DNA from: Lepraria neglecta
Lineage: Eukaryota > Ascomycota > Lecanoromycetes > Lecanorales > Stereocaulaceae
Direction: 5' to 3'
DNA: 64,000 nt
Assembly (NCBI GenBank): GCA_033220425.1
Contig: CM065648.1
Location: 4,836,001 to 4,900,000, forward strand
In this document: in pieces, positions 12,719 through 23,572 of the stretch
How positions within the stretch are numbered: position 1 is the stretch's first letter
How the letters are laid out: each line of letters starts with the position of its first letter
Position numbers and translations under genes: made by a program
The notes under the pieces: generated by a model
Told to the model about the DNA's origin: nothing
Seen by the model: the letters and a program-made list of their open reading frames with translations, nothing else
The model's database searches: none

Positions 12719-13313
12719 GAGATACTGGGCCCCACGAGCGTTGACATCCGACGAAGTCAGGTGTGTCTACTAGCTGTTGAAACCGGTGACTCAGAAGCAG
12801 GCTGACAGGATCCCATGACAGGCTCTGGATTGAAGAACTCCATGCTCGCGATCAAGCCCAACGGAATGCGGCGACAAATGTTGGCAGCGGTTCTGCCAGC
12901 ACCGGTGCAGCAGCTTGGCCGAGTTATCGCCAAGCTTGGGGCTGAAAGGGAAGGAGGGTAGAGAAGGCGCATTTCAGTGAATACGAGAAGGGTGGTGTAA
13001 TGACCAGGTTTAGATAGCGCTAGGAAACTTCCTATCGGCTAAATATTAACTATCACATTTGCTGCATGAGAAGGGCGGAGTGTGAAATCTGCGATTGGAT
13101 GCTAGGAAATTGTTGCAGAAAGCCACCAAAACGCAATGACCTTACCGGATCGGCCGATGGGATGGATCTAAGCCACATCAGTTTAAGCCTTGCGCTGAAT
13201 AACAAGGCTGCAGAAAATAGGTCCCAGGTACAGATAAACTCTTAATATTGAACATATGTAATGATGGCTTCAAATTGCGTTCCAGAATCTCTTTGTTACC
13301 GAATCATAAAAAC
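12719..13313. other. Region upstream of the CorA-like gene
   Basis: About 600 bases with no confident gene. It should contain the promoter of the gene starting at 13314. Confidence 0.4.
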
Positions 13314-15081
13314 ATGGACACTGCTGGATCACGGAACAGCATAGCTCTCGGCCAAATCCAGCCTATGAGAGCAGATACACCTGAGTACGCTCGATGGCGC
13401 GAATACCCCTCTGGCGTTGGCACCTGCATTGCAATTACGACTTCGCCAAGCCTCAGTGCTCGATTGAGCAGTCTGAGCCCAGTCTTGTTTTCTGAGGAAA
13501 TTAACGTCCACATCATAGACTTTGAGAACCAAAGAGGTGATTCTTGCTCAACGTTGAGCTGCGCGCGCAGCGGTTGACAGCCAGCCAGGTTCTCCGACTT
13601 GCACATCGAGACCTTATGATCGTGCTGCAGACGTGGAGAGTGCCTTGTCGCAGCATGATTCCCAGCTACCCAGAGTCAGGATCATGTGAGCTATGCCTGA
13701 CCTTTTCCGCGTCGACAGTGACTAACGACATCCAGATCACTGCACTCTACAAAATCACCCCTCCCGTTGAAGATCTCTGAGCCTCTGATGCGCAAGATCC
13801 TGACGCGGTACCAAGTCGATCCGGCCTTCCTTCCAGTCCTGTTCTCGTTCGGCGATGGACCACACCTCGCTGAGAGTGGCTCAAGCAATGCGTCGAGCCT
13901 CACAACGAAGGATGGTTCGCATAGTATGACGTCTCTGTACCCTCTGAAAGGTCGCTGCTGATAGTCTGGAAGATCTAGCATACCAGATCAGATACACCGA
14001 GGAGAACCACAGGTCCCCTGACAACCCATGGTCAGTAAGACAGACAGGTGTCTACCACCACCACTCCTCCAAGAATGACTTCGACCTCTTCATACTCCTA
14101 CATCCACTCAGTGAGAGTGTTCTGGAAAGACAGTTGCTGGCGTTTGACACTCAGTCTCACGCATCTGAGATAGCCAGTATCTGCAAAAATCCATACCGCC
14201 TCCACATTTTGCCATTCGCAACATACCTAGATAATTGGAGGTGGTACTTCAGGTTCCTAGGTGAAGAGTTCGAAGAGAGGGTAAAGTAGTCCCTGTTGTC
14301 TTACAATCCAAGCTCTAATTGCCATGCAGAACGATCAAGTTATGACGTTGGACCTCAAGACATCGGCCGCCGTCACACTGAGCTTCGATAAGGTGCAAGG
14401 CCTACGAGACTTGGAAGATACGGCCTTGTCCTTGAGCGCACATTGCAAAAGTAGTCTCCGGGTAATCGAAGCAATGCGGAAGATCTCTGGTGCAGACTTT
14501 CAAGGCGTATGGTCATTGAATTCGTACAATGAGCAACTGCTGGGATATATAGAGGACCTCTTGGTGCTCACTAGTAGGATTGGCAATACGATCGATCTCG
14601 TAAGTCTCCTCGAGTGTGAAACCGTTGATCATAGCGAGCTGACGAAGATTGCTCCCGATCTAGTTCGCGTATGCCCTAGACTTAAAGAATCAGTACACGG
14701 CTGCAGATACCAACCAACACGTGTCAAAATTGGCCGAAGACACCACGCACGATACAGCAGCTGTGAAGTGGATCACATACCTAACGCTACTATATCTGCC
14801 AGGCAGCTTTGTTGCAGTAAGCTCTGACGAACGAGGGGGTTGTGTATCCAAGCTGATAATACTGATAGTCATTGTATGGAATGAACCTATTTGTATTCAA
14901 TCAGCAAACCATGAAGATCATGATTGCGGACGACTTTTGGATTTTCATTGCGACCTGGATCCCGTTAACCCTCTTGACCTTCTTGTGCTATGCCCTCCTG
15001 GTTCTGAGGCACAAGCCCCGCCAGGAAGGTGGCTGGCATTGGATGAATATTTCTAGGATGAGCAAATCGAAAGGTCCGTGA
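13314..15081 (+). CDS. CorA-like fungal membrane protein, 7 exons (479 aa)
   Basis: Exons by splice signals: 13314-13572, 13631-13685, 13736-13923, 13979-14280, 14330-14599, 14664-14816 and 14869-15081. The sum is 1440 nt, exactly 480 codons. The soluble part contains the family landmarks EYPSG, FSEEINVHIIDFE, KISEPLMRKIL, PVLFSFGDGPHL, NPWSVRQTGVYH and YLDNWRWYF. A long helix (LEDTALSLSAHC through FAYALDLKNQ) follows. Two C-terminal membrane segments are separated by YGMN, the CorA magnesium-channel signature (LLYLPGSFVAS then LYGMNLFVF, then FWIFIATWIPLTLLTFL). Fungal homologues are often annotated as Mg2+ transporter-like, but transport is not proven for this soluble-domain type. The first donor (GTTGAC at 13573) is weak; the others are canonical. 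It lies tail to tail with the kinase gene (81-base gap). Confidence 0.85.
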
Positions 15082-15162
15082 GCGGGCTACAGTCTTTCCT
15101 TTTTCATTGCGCCTCCTTAGTTTAGGAATGCTCGTTGGAAGAGCTCCCACACCTTGTTTTAG

Positions 15163-18100
15163 TCAAAGCTTGCGTGTAAATTTGAGTATTTCTCCTTTCA
15201 CAGTACATAGAATGAGACTTAGCTGGCCCTCGGAAACCCGTAGAGCCGCTTTGGTGGAGTGGTCCACACTTCGTGTAACCAAGCCCAGCTTATTACTCGA
15301 TTTTGCCACACATCGATACCCATCGGACTCGAATAACTGATGTTCGAATATTTGGCGCTTTGTCCCCATTACAGTTCCCTTCTCAATGCAGATCAATACA
15401 TTGTCGTAGGCGACGCAAGCTACTAGTGCTGAAGGGATGCCTGTCAAGTGCCGTGTCTGGCGCTGAGGTGATTGCTGGTTAAAGGGTTGCATGATGAATG
15501 TACCGCCGTGGCTCTCATGAACAACGCAAGCTGGCAGGTTTCCAAACGGCCACAGGGTGATGGTTCTTGATTCGATTGTTGCCTATTCGACCTTAGTATT
15601 CACAAGAAAGTTGAGCTGGCCATTCTATGAATCACCTTTTCATAGAGACCTCGGCCATATAGAGATGCAGGCCGGCTATTTACGTTATAGAAGTAAGCGT
15701 GGTTGCCAGAATCTCCAGAGGCCCAAAGATAGAGATAGTCTCCACTCCCACTAAAACAAGCCTGGTTAATCACGAGGCCCTCATCAATATAAAACTCTTC
15801 ATCATAATCATCGCTATTCGCTTGATCAGTTTCTGGTAGCGAAGAGAGCAAGTATTCTAGAATTCCAATTTACTGACGCTAGAGACGACAGGCGCACCCA
15901 TCTCTTGTATACACAAGCGGCAACGTTCCGGCTCGACAGCAGGATATTTGAGGCTTGTTCGCCATGAAGTAAGCTGGAAACCGTTTCAACATCCCTTCCG
16001 CCGTTGAAGTCATGCACCTGGATCTGCATTTGCTTAGCAATGCGTGTCCAAGGCTTGCGGGTATCACATTGACTACTCACAAATTTCTCCTGCAACTTCA
16101 GTCCATAGATGAGCGCAAAGGTGGAGGTCACGCACATTTTCTTCCAGTCTACCTGTGGTAGGAGTTTATCTATTGTACCCGCTTTTAATCCGTTGTCTGC
16201 CCAGTAAGCATGAATCTGATTACCACAGAGATAAGCAACTTTGTCCCCACTGGGAGTCACTGCTATAGCATTGACAGAATCTTTCCCATCAAGCGGTATA
16301 GTGATCTTGGGAATTTGCTCGTAGCTTGACGCTTTGATGTCGGGGTGGGTTGGAGAAAGATGTGGTACGGGGATTGCAAGTGGCAGAGGCTGTCCCGAAG
16401 CAGGTCGCAGTCTAGAGGGCGGACACTCGGCGGCTACATCTGCACGTTGTTGGTCTGGGACTTCGGTGGTCGACGAATTTTTGCTATGATTTTCTTGATC
16501 CTCAGGGGTTGGACGTCGCGGCAATATGGGCGCAGGCAGCTCGAAAGGCGCACGGTCAGCCGGCACTTGGAGCTGATTCGTGCCAGCTGGTGTTCTAACT
16601 GTCCCGATGCCCGAATGGATACTGTCAAGCTCCTTCATAATTTGTCCCATACTGAGACGAGCAGATGGCTCCGGCAATAGAGCCTTCTCAAGCACTTTCA
16701 CGTAGTCTGAGACCCATGAGTGCGTTGCACGGGCTGCGAGAGCTTGATACCAGTATCTAATCTCTGCCTTTAATTCGGTATTTGAGCTGTCGATGACAGT
16801 CGCCGGGGCCACCAAGCTTCCTTTAGCCCTGTAGAAGAAGTCGTTCTTGCCATCGAAACACACCGATCTAAATTCACGGAGCGCTGCAGCTCTCCCGGAA
16901 GCGAACGCCAAGACGTCACACATGATACAAGTAAAAGACCAAACATCGCATTTCGTGCCGTCGACCCTTTCAAGGTCGACCTCAGGCGGCTGATAAGGTC
17001 CATGACCTCGCACTGTTTGGTCCTTGTGGGCCCTCGATGTGACCTTGTGTCCTGCATCGCCGACTGATTGTACAAGTGAGTTTTTTTTGTCTGTGGCTTT
17101 ATCGAAGACAGAGACTCCAAAGTCTGTTAACATCCATTTGCCAGCCAGATTATGAGGCTCCAGAGCGTGAGCATGAGAATCACGACTTATTAAAATATTT
17201 TCAGGCTTCAGATCTAGGTGAGCAAGGTAATGGTCTAAAGATCCGGGAATGTGAAGTTCTTCGTGGAGCCATTTCAGAGCTTTGGCAATTTCAAAAAGCT
17301 CTCTTAACAGAGCCCTCTGAAGGTTGCCCTCGACCCGTAATTGCGGGAAGGTCATATCGAAATTATAGATTTCGTAGTCATAACGTGTGTCAGCTTCGGG
17401 TTTTCGTCCACCGCGTAAGAAGATTTCGAGGTCATAAAGTTCGGCTAGCGGAAGCAGGATCATAAAATTGTTCCCGTGGACAATAGAAGCTATGTGTTGC
17501 ATCACCCGTCCATAGCCCTTGAATCCTTCCTTTAAAATGTTTAGATTCTGCAATTCATTGCGAAAATCTTCAGCGCTATTTTCATTCTCGTAGACCTTGC
17601 AAGCGACGAGCCGCAGCTGTGCGGTTGGTCAGTGCCGCCCAAATATCTATAGAATAAGGATAATCAACTACCTCGAAATTTTCGGTATGTTTCCCTCTGT
17701 TCTGGAGACATCTAGGAGCAATGCTCTCTCGGGAGACTCTCCCGTATCCGCCATGTCCAACCTCAACGGGCTTTCCGCTGAATGGAAGGCGTCTATTCTT
17801 TTCTATCTCTTGGACGTAGCTGGTCTCAGATTCTTGTATGATTGCAGGGTAGAACGCGAATTGCTGTTGCCAGAAGACGAACGAAGAAGTATCGAGGAAA
17901 GAGAGCTGCTCCTCGGGAAGGGGAAATTTCTCGTCTTCCCGGCCTGCACGAAGGAACAACGAGCGGAATTTGTTCTTCAGGTCGTTGATGGACCAACCTA
18001 TCAGTACTAGGATCGATAAGACCCGGATGAAACGTTCTCTGATAACCGTTCTTTCCTCGTTGGTAAATTTCGTCGAAGGAAAGATGTTTTTGAGGTCATG

Positions 18101-18250
18101 ACCACGCCATGCAAGTTCCAGGTTATGCTCGCAGATGAACAGCTTGGACGCATCTGAGGGGTCATCGGAATTATACATTCCAGCACGAATGGCTTCTTGA
18201 ATTGCTTTGACTGGACTGGCCGCCTTCGTCTTTTCAGGTTCTGCCGACAT
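15163..18250 (-). CDS. Serine/threonine protein kinase with propeller-like C-terminal region
   Basis: Exons as read: 18250-17672, 17616-15874, 15832-15604 and 15565-15163. The N-terminal 130 residues are helical. The kinase follows: glycine loop VGHGGYGRV, ATP-binding Lys in LVACKVYE (created by the 17671-17617 intron), catalytic loop HLDLKPENIL, metal site LTDFGVSVF, and PYQPPEVDLER in place of APE, then CDVWSF. After a Pro-rich linker with PILPRRPTPED, repeated beta segments (VNAIAVTPSGDKVAYLC, QACFSGSGDYLYLW, GYRCVAKSSNKLGLV) suggest a WD-like propeller. Role: probably a fungal signalling kinase; substrate unknown. Oddity: all junctions keep phase except the 15873-15833 intron, where the downstream frame is off by one nucleotide. 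Either I mis-placed that intron or the tail carries a 1-nt indel. Confidence 0.75.
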
Positions 18251-18931
18251 CTTGAAGGCTGTCAGTCGGTTTGCTGTTTGAAAGGTAGTCCAATCTCGGG
18301 ATACTGAAAGACAAGTCCAATGTCACATAGCACAAGGCGTGCTCAGGCTGACTCGTAGCTTTTATCTAGCCACAGTCATTGAAGCCAACCCATTAGCCCG
18401 TTGGAAGTAGGGCGTACTTCTGCCCCCGAAGGCTGAGCGAACCAATGGTCTAACGATCAGTATCAGGTATTATCGCTTTGGGTAGTAGTCCTCTAGTAGT
18501 CTGCTCGCCTTACAGGGCAACCCATGGTAATTTCGCTACACTGCGAACGCCTTTTTTCGCCTACCTTGGCATCCTGTTCTTCAATAAATGGACTAGGAGC
18601 AATGTTGCAGGGGGGCAAGCAAAGCGCCTTTTAGCGCTCTAATATCATTAGGGTAAATATGCATGTCGATCCCTGGCATAATCTTCATTTGTTCTTTTCC
18701 CAAAAGCCACTTAAGCCACGTCAGCCTCTCGATATGTTGTGACTGCCCGGTGACAGAAGCTTGAAATAGGCTAGATCAATCTATTGATTGCGAAGTAGCA
18801 GCGCCTCGCGAGTGCCAAACGCCATTCGCCCATGGCCACATGATTTTTACAGGTGTTTGGAACCTTGCCTACATACCCACCTCGAGCAGCTCCGAGTTAC
18901 CAAGCAGACCTCGTTCTTAGTAATTATTGTC
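18251..18931. other. Intergenic stretch, no gene seen
   Basis: About 680 bases between the 5' end of the kinase gene and the 3' end of the permease gene, both on the minus strand. It includes the kinase promoter; no element identified. Confidence 0.5.
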
Positions 18932-21215
18932 CTACACATCTCGAAGCTCGTTCTCTGCAGAGCTGGGACTATGGCCGCTTCTTGAACGTGATTTCCATGG
19001 CATAATGCCTCTTAGCCGCCTTGAGATTTCTTGGCCATCATCAGTCTGAGGTCCGCGCTGACGCTCAGGCTTGAGGAACTTGAGATGCTCTAGAGTACTC
19101 GCCAGTACAGAAAAGTCGTTATCGAGCCTGACGGGAGGTCTTCTTGTTATGACCTTGAGTATGAGGAAGAAAACGGTGAGTACAACAGGCTAATTAGACA
19201 TCGTATGTTAACAAATGCCATGGCATATTGGTTGTGGGAGGACAACTTACAGCGCCATACGCAACAGCAACTTTCTTGAAATCAGCAGGAGTGTTCCACC
19301 ACGTCGCTGTGGTGAAAACAAAGACAATAATTAAACAGGCGATGAGTCCGAACCAGGCAATCGCTGGTTGTAGGCCGGCAAGGAACGTGGACGCCTGGCC
19401 TGTGCCCCTCCACCTATTGTACTCAGGATACAATTGTGCAATTGTTTCCCTGTGTTTGCGTAGCCTGACATCGCACTAAGTCAGTACCTCATGATTTTGA
19501 TGCATGTTGGCATAGGGGGATAGAACCATGTATAGTAACGTATGAAGGCCAGACATTGCGAAGCCCAAACCAATAGACAACTAACGCTGGCCGATATGCT
19601 CATGATTTCGAGAAGCTGGTTTCAGGTTAGTCAAATGTCCCTTCATGATCCATGTTCGTGACTCACGTCCGCTATAGCATAGCCTTTTTTCAATTGCAGG
19701 AATGGCAGCCAGAGAAAAGCTATGAATGAAACAAATAAGGCCGACATAGGGACACCTGTCTTATGCCACACACTACCCAGCATTTTCAAACTAGAAAACC
19801 ATCTCCAGGGATTGATCGTCCGAGTCATGCCGTACATGCTCCTTGATGCAATGTACAACGCTGAATTCGAAGCACTCAGCGCCGACAAGATCATGAAGCC
19901 GTTCAGCAATCCTGGGATATTTTTGTAACCAGCTTGAACGGCTGCAATAACAAACACAGCCTTTGACCGCGATGGCATACCAACAGTCTTGACCGAATCT
20001 TCATTGATGCCTCCATAAATCGGTGGAAGAGCGCTGTTAACCCACTCGACGTTCAAGAATTCGCCTATAGCTAATAGAAAGTAGATAGAGACTACGAAGT
20101 AAGCGATGGTCTGAGAGGGGATACGCAACGATCGAAGATCGCGTGCTTCGAAGGCAGTTATTGAGATCATTTCGACACCCAAGAAGCCGTAGGCTATTAT
20201 GGGCACAACGTAACTACAATTATGATTATGTCAATAGCAGCCAGGAGAAAGCGAGGATACTGGGAATCGCCTTACCAGCCAGCCACCTGAGCGTTGTCCG
20301 CGAAATGTGTATTGTGTCGGAACCCATCGTTAATGTCTGTGCTTCATCAGCGGACCAAGTTCATCTTATGGGTACTTTGACCTGATCGTGGAGTTGGAGC
20401 AGATGATACTCACACTCGGACCCATTATGCTCTATATGGATTAGTCACTGAGCACCGGAACAAGAGCGAAGCTCGTACCTTGCCCATGTATCACATACAT
20501 GAAAATTGCGCCTCCAATGACCATGCAGATTTTCAGAATCCCACCAACAGTCTCGATCCAACCGAAATACTGCAAAGAGTTAGTCCATAGCTTGAGCCCG
20601 CCGAGTCCATGGTTGATTACGAAGACACCCGCAAAGTTGATGAACAAGATGACAACGGGACAAAGCACATAGAATGCGACTGTTTGGTAAACTTGTGCCA
20701 GTCCCCAATATTCCGCGAAGCTTGCAGCTGCAATAATTTGCGCGGCGAAGATCGAGGAGTAGGTATACCTGTCAAACTTAAGAATCACACATTGCAAGCA
20801 AGCTATTCTAAATCAGCAACTCTTACCAATAAGCGACACCAACCACCCATGCCAGATCTGGGTCTACAAAAGCCCTGACGAATTCCATGAGAGCATTTGG
20901 TGTTGGGAACATCTGTATCATTTCACTGATTCCTTCCATGACGCATATTGCAACGACTCCTACAACGGCGAAAGCAAGCAATGCGCCTGAAGGTCCAGCG
21001 ACTTCGAGAGCTTCGCCATCTCCATAGAATATCGTTACCCCTATGACACTGCTGACCGCAATCATCTGTAGTCTTATTAGATAGAAACTTCGGAAAGGGG
21101 AGGCGGACCAACAAATATCTGCCACCCGTAAAGCACCTGCCTGCAATGCTGTCAGAGAGATTGAGTGCTGTGATCATGGAACCGCGCACCTTAGTTGAGG
21201 CTCTCTTGCGTCCAT
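18932..21215 (-). CDS. Amino-acid permease (APC superfamily), multi-exon
   Basis: Proton-coupled amino-acid uptake carrier of the plasma membrane. Starting at ATG 21215, exons encode in order MIAVSSVIGVTIFYGDGEALEVAGP (TM1, the family's unwound glycine motif), the loop GISEMIQMFPTPNALMEFV, then YTYSSIFAAQIIAAASF, CPVVILFINFAGVF, FGWIETVGGILKICMV, ADNAQVAG, IIAYGFLGVEMISITAFEARD, SQTIAYFVVSIYFLLAIGEF, an NGFMILSALSASNSALYIASR segment with RSMYGMTR, and two late membrane segments. It ends in a cytoplasmic tail terminating ENELRDV at 18932. The intron at 20826-20770 joins W to YTYSS in phase; another joins KVAVAYGA to the tail. About seven to eight introns are needed. The first exon-exon joins near 21,080-21,200 are uncertain and may need a 4-nt micro-exon. 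Substrate range unknown. Confidence 0.82.
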
Positions 21216-22178
21216 ATTTGTATTATCAGTAATGACTATCGCACGAATGATATATAGTAGCGCGTGGACACTTGACAGCAATGATTTGAGAGATGTAGAG
21301 ATGCAAAGGATGCGCAAATGCAAACAAGCCGAGAGAACCTAGCCTTGCTTCAAAAGCCTCGGGTCCAATTTCGCCATTAGACACACTACCATCTCATTCT
21401 TCCGAGAATGTGCAGGTCAGCCTTCTGACGCCCCACCTAGTTTCGCAACTTCCAGTCTACAACGAAGCGCGACAGCTGACGGACGTTTCCTTTACAAGGT
21501 TAGTGCCACGAAGCGACGTGGATGCCCCCGAATTTTGCCCCACAACAGAGCCCCAAGCGAAATTATTGGGAAAATCATTGGCTGTAGCTGTGATACAGCT
21601 GGCGCTCTACTTGGCTCACACGAGTTGGTGAAACGACGCCCGTGTTGCGAGTCCTTTGTGGAATTCGAGAGGCACCAAGAGAGCAGAATGGCTACGAGTC
21701 ACCACAAGGCTAACCAAAGAAGGTCATATATGATCCCATTGTAGCATCTTTCATCCCTGCGTGGGAGTGCAGCAATGCCTGCCTCGCCTATCCTGAGGAG
21801 GCTGCCTCGGTGGCAAAGCTTCGGGGTGCCCTCTGGATCCCTTCGAAAGACGTGGTGGAGAACAAATCAACAAGAATCCTTTGAAATGATGCCTTACTAC
21901 TTTGTAACCAAGAGTCAACCCAGGATTTTGAATCCGTGGCGCGTGAGATGGTTCAATGAGCCGAGTACTGGCTCTAGGGCGTGGTTGATGGCAAGGCACC
22001 ACGGCGGCCAATTCAGCTCTGCTTTGGGCTTTAATTTCGAAAAAGAGCGACCTCCTTGTACATGGGGTTAGTGACCTTGGGAACATTTGTTCTGAGAATC
22101 AATAGTCGACTGTGAAGGCCGAGCATAAGTTTTGCCACCAAAACCCGAGCATGCTTCAGCCCTACGGGAGAACACTAG
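21216..22178. other. Intergenic flank of the transposon, no gene seen
   Basis: About 960 bases including the permease promoter. Several short frames overlap on both strands between 21,750 and 22,090, but none resembles a protein I know. The target TA at 22179-22180 ends this stretch. Confidence 0.45.
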
Positions 22179-22180
22179 TA

Positions 22181-22268
22181 TCGTAGATCCGAAAAACCTG
22201 TTGTAGCGTGGTTTTTTAGTTATCGATTGGCGCGCGCACACACCAAAATCTGAACAAAGTCGGCTTTT
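22181..22268. repeat. Left terminal inverted repeat, 88 bp
   Basis: Identical over all 88 bases to the reverse complement of 26140-26227. It includes a GC alternation (GGCGCGCGCACACACC) that could be a transposase-binding site. Preceded by the TA target duplicate. Confidence 0.95.
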
Positions 22269-22364
22269 TACTAGATCTCCATCACCAGTAGTCAGAATCG
22301 TTCCTAAATGGGCAAAAGTGAAGCTCTTGGCATAGTGTTGCTTTTGCCCCCATAAACGGAGCTC

Positions 22365-23454
22365 TTGCCCGCGCTGTCGCTGCCTACCACCCTCGCCGCC
22401 GCCAAAATGCCACCCCCACTAGGCTCTCAGACACGTTTCGATATCGAGCACTATCTCGACCGCGGTGATACAGTCAAAGATATAGTAGACCGTACTGGTG
22501 TGACTCAACAGCAGATCTCCAAGATGAAGCGGAACCTGGAGGCGTGGGGGACGGTCGTTGCCCCATATATGGTGCAGGGCCGTCCCCGCCTTCTCACTGA
22601 AGTAATGGAGAAAGCCCTGACTGATTGGCTGGATGAAAAGCCACTGTCTTATCTCTTTGAAATGGTATATTTTCTATACGATATGTATAGTCTGACGCTC
22701 GGCGAGTCTACTATTCATGACACCCTGCGGCGATGTAATTGGTCACATAAAAAAGTAAGCCTCGCCTCCCATTAATATAAGGTATAGCCTGACTTACTTA
22801 TTAACGTCTGGACAGGCTTCCCACCGAGCTTCTCAGCGAGACCAGCGCGAGCGCGATGAATGGAAAGCAAAGCTATGTAGCTGGACCGCAAATCAGCTGA
22901 TATTTCTGGATGAGACCGCGTCCCATGAGCGTACCGCTGATAGGAAGTTTGGCTGGTCTCGTCTTGGTGCAGAGGTAGGGGTAAATACGCTATTCAAAAG
23001 ATCAAAGAGGTGGTCAGTTCTTCCTGCATATACGGTGGATGGATATATTGCCTGGACCACTATCCATGGTTCTCTCACCGAGACTTTATTCAATGATTTT
23101 GTACGCAATAAGGTTCTCCCACAGTGTACCCCTGCAGCACTAGGAGGGCCTCGTTCAGTGCTTATCCTTGACAATGCATCTATCCACCACTCGCAGGAAT
23201 TAGTGGATATGTGCGAGGCTGCAGGCGTTACATTAGCTTATCTTCCACCGTACTCACCAGACTATAACCCCATTGAGACCTCATTTGCTATCCTTAAGGG
23301 GTGGCTTAAAAGGAATGGTTATCTTATTGACGTATATGGTCCTGAGCCGGCAGACTTTGAGAGATTTTTGAATGATGCGGTAAGGGCGCAGGGCGACCTT
23401 GCTGACCATGGGGCACTATTTCGAGCAGCGGGCATATATTATGAAGGGCGGTAA
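22365..23454 (+). CDS. Tc1/mariner-type transposase, 2 exons, DD34E
   Basis: Cut-and-paste transposase acting in the nucleus on the element's inverted repeats. Exons 22365-22754 and 22816-23454 join in phase across a GTAAGC...ACAG intron of 61 nt; 342 aa from the first Met, 328 from the better Met at 22407 (MPPPLGSQTRF). The N-terminus has a helix-turn-helix (DTVKDIVDRTGVTQQQISKMKR) and a second DNA-binding half. The DDE domain shows IFLDETA (first Asp), VLILDNASIHHS (second Asp) and YSPDYNPIE (Glu), with 34 residues between the second Asp and the Glu. No lesion was seen, so the enzyme may be active. The YSPDYNPIE context is that of the Tc1/IS630 side of the superfamily. Confidence 0.93.
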
Positions 23455-23572
23455 AAAATAGCTAAATAGCAGAGAGATCTATATATAGACGGCGGGCTTA
23501 ATGGAATTGCAATTAGAAAAGTGCTTTTGATTGGTAGTTGGCAAATAAGATATATATATGTGTGCAATTATC

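Noticed and set aside
23460-23572. AT-rich dyad between the two transposon genes as an origin or promoter
   Set aside because: It is simply the short convergent 3' gap with TATATA runs; nothing specific supports a function.
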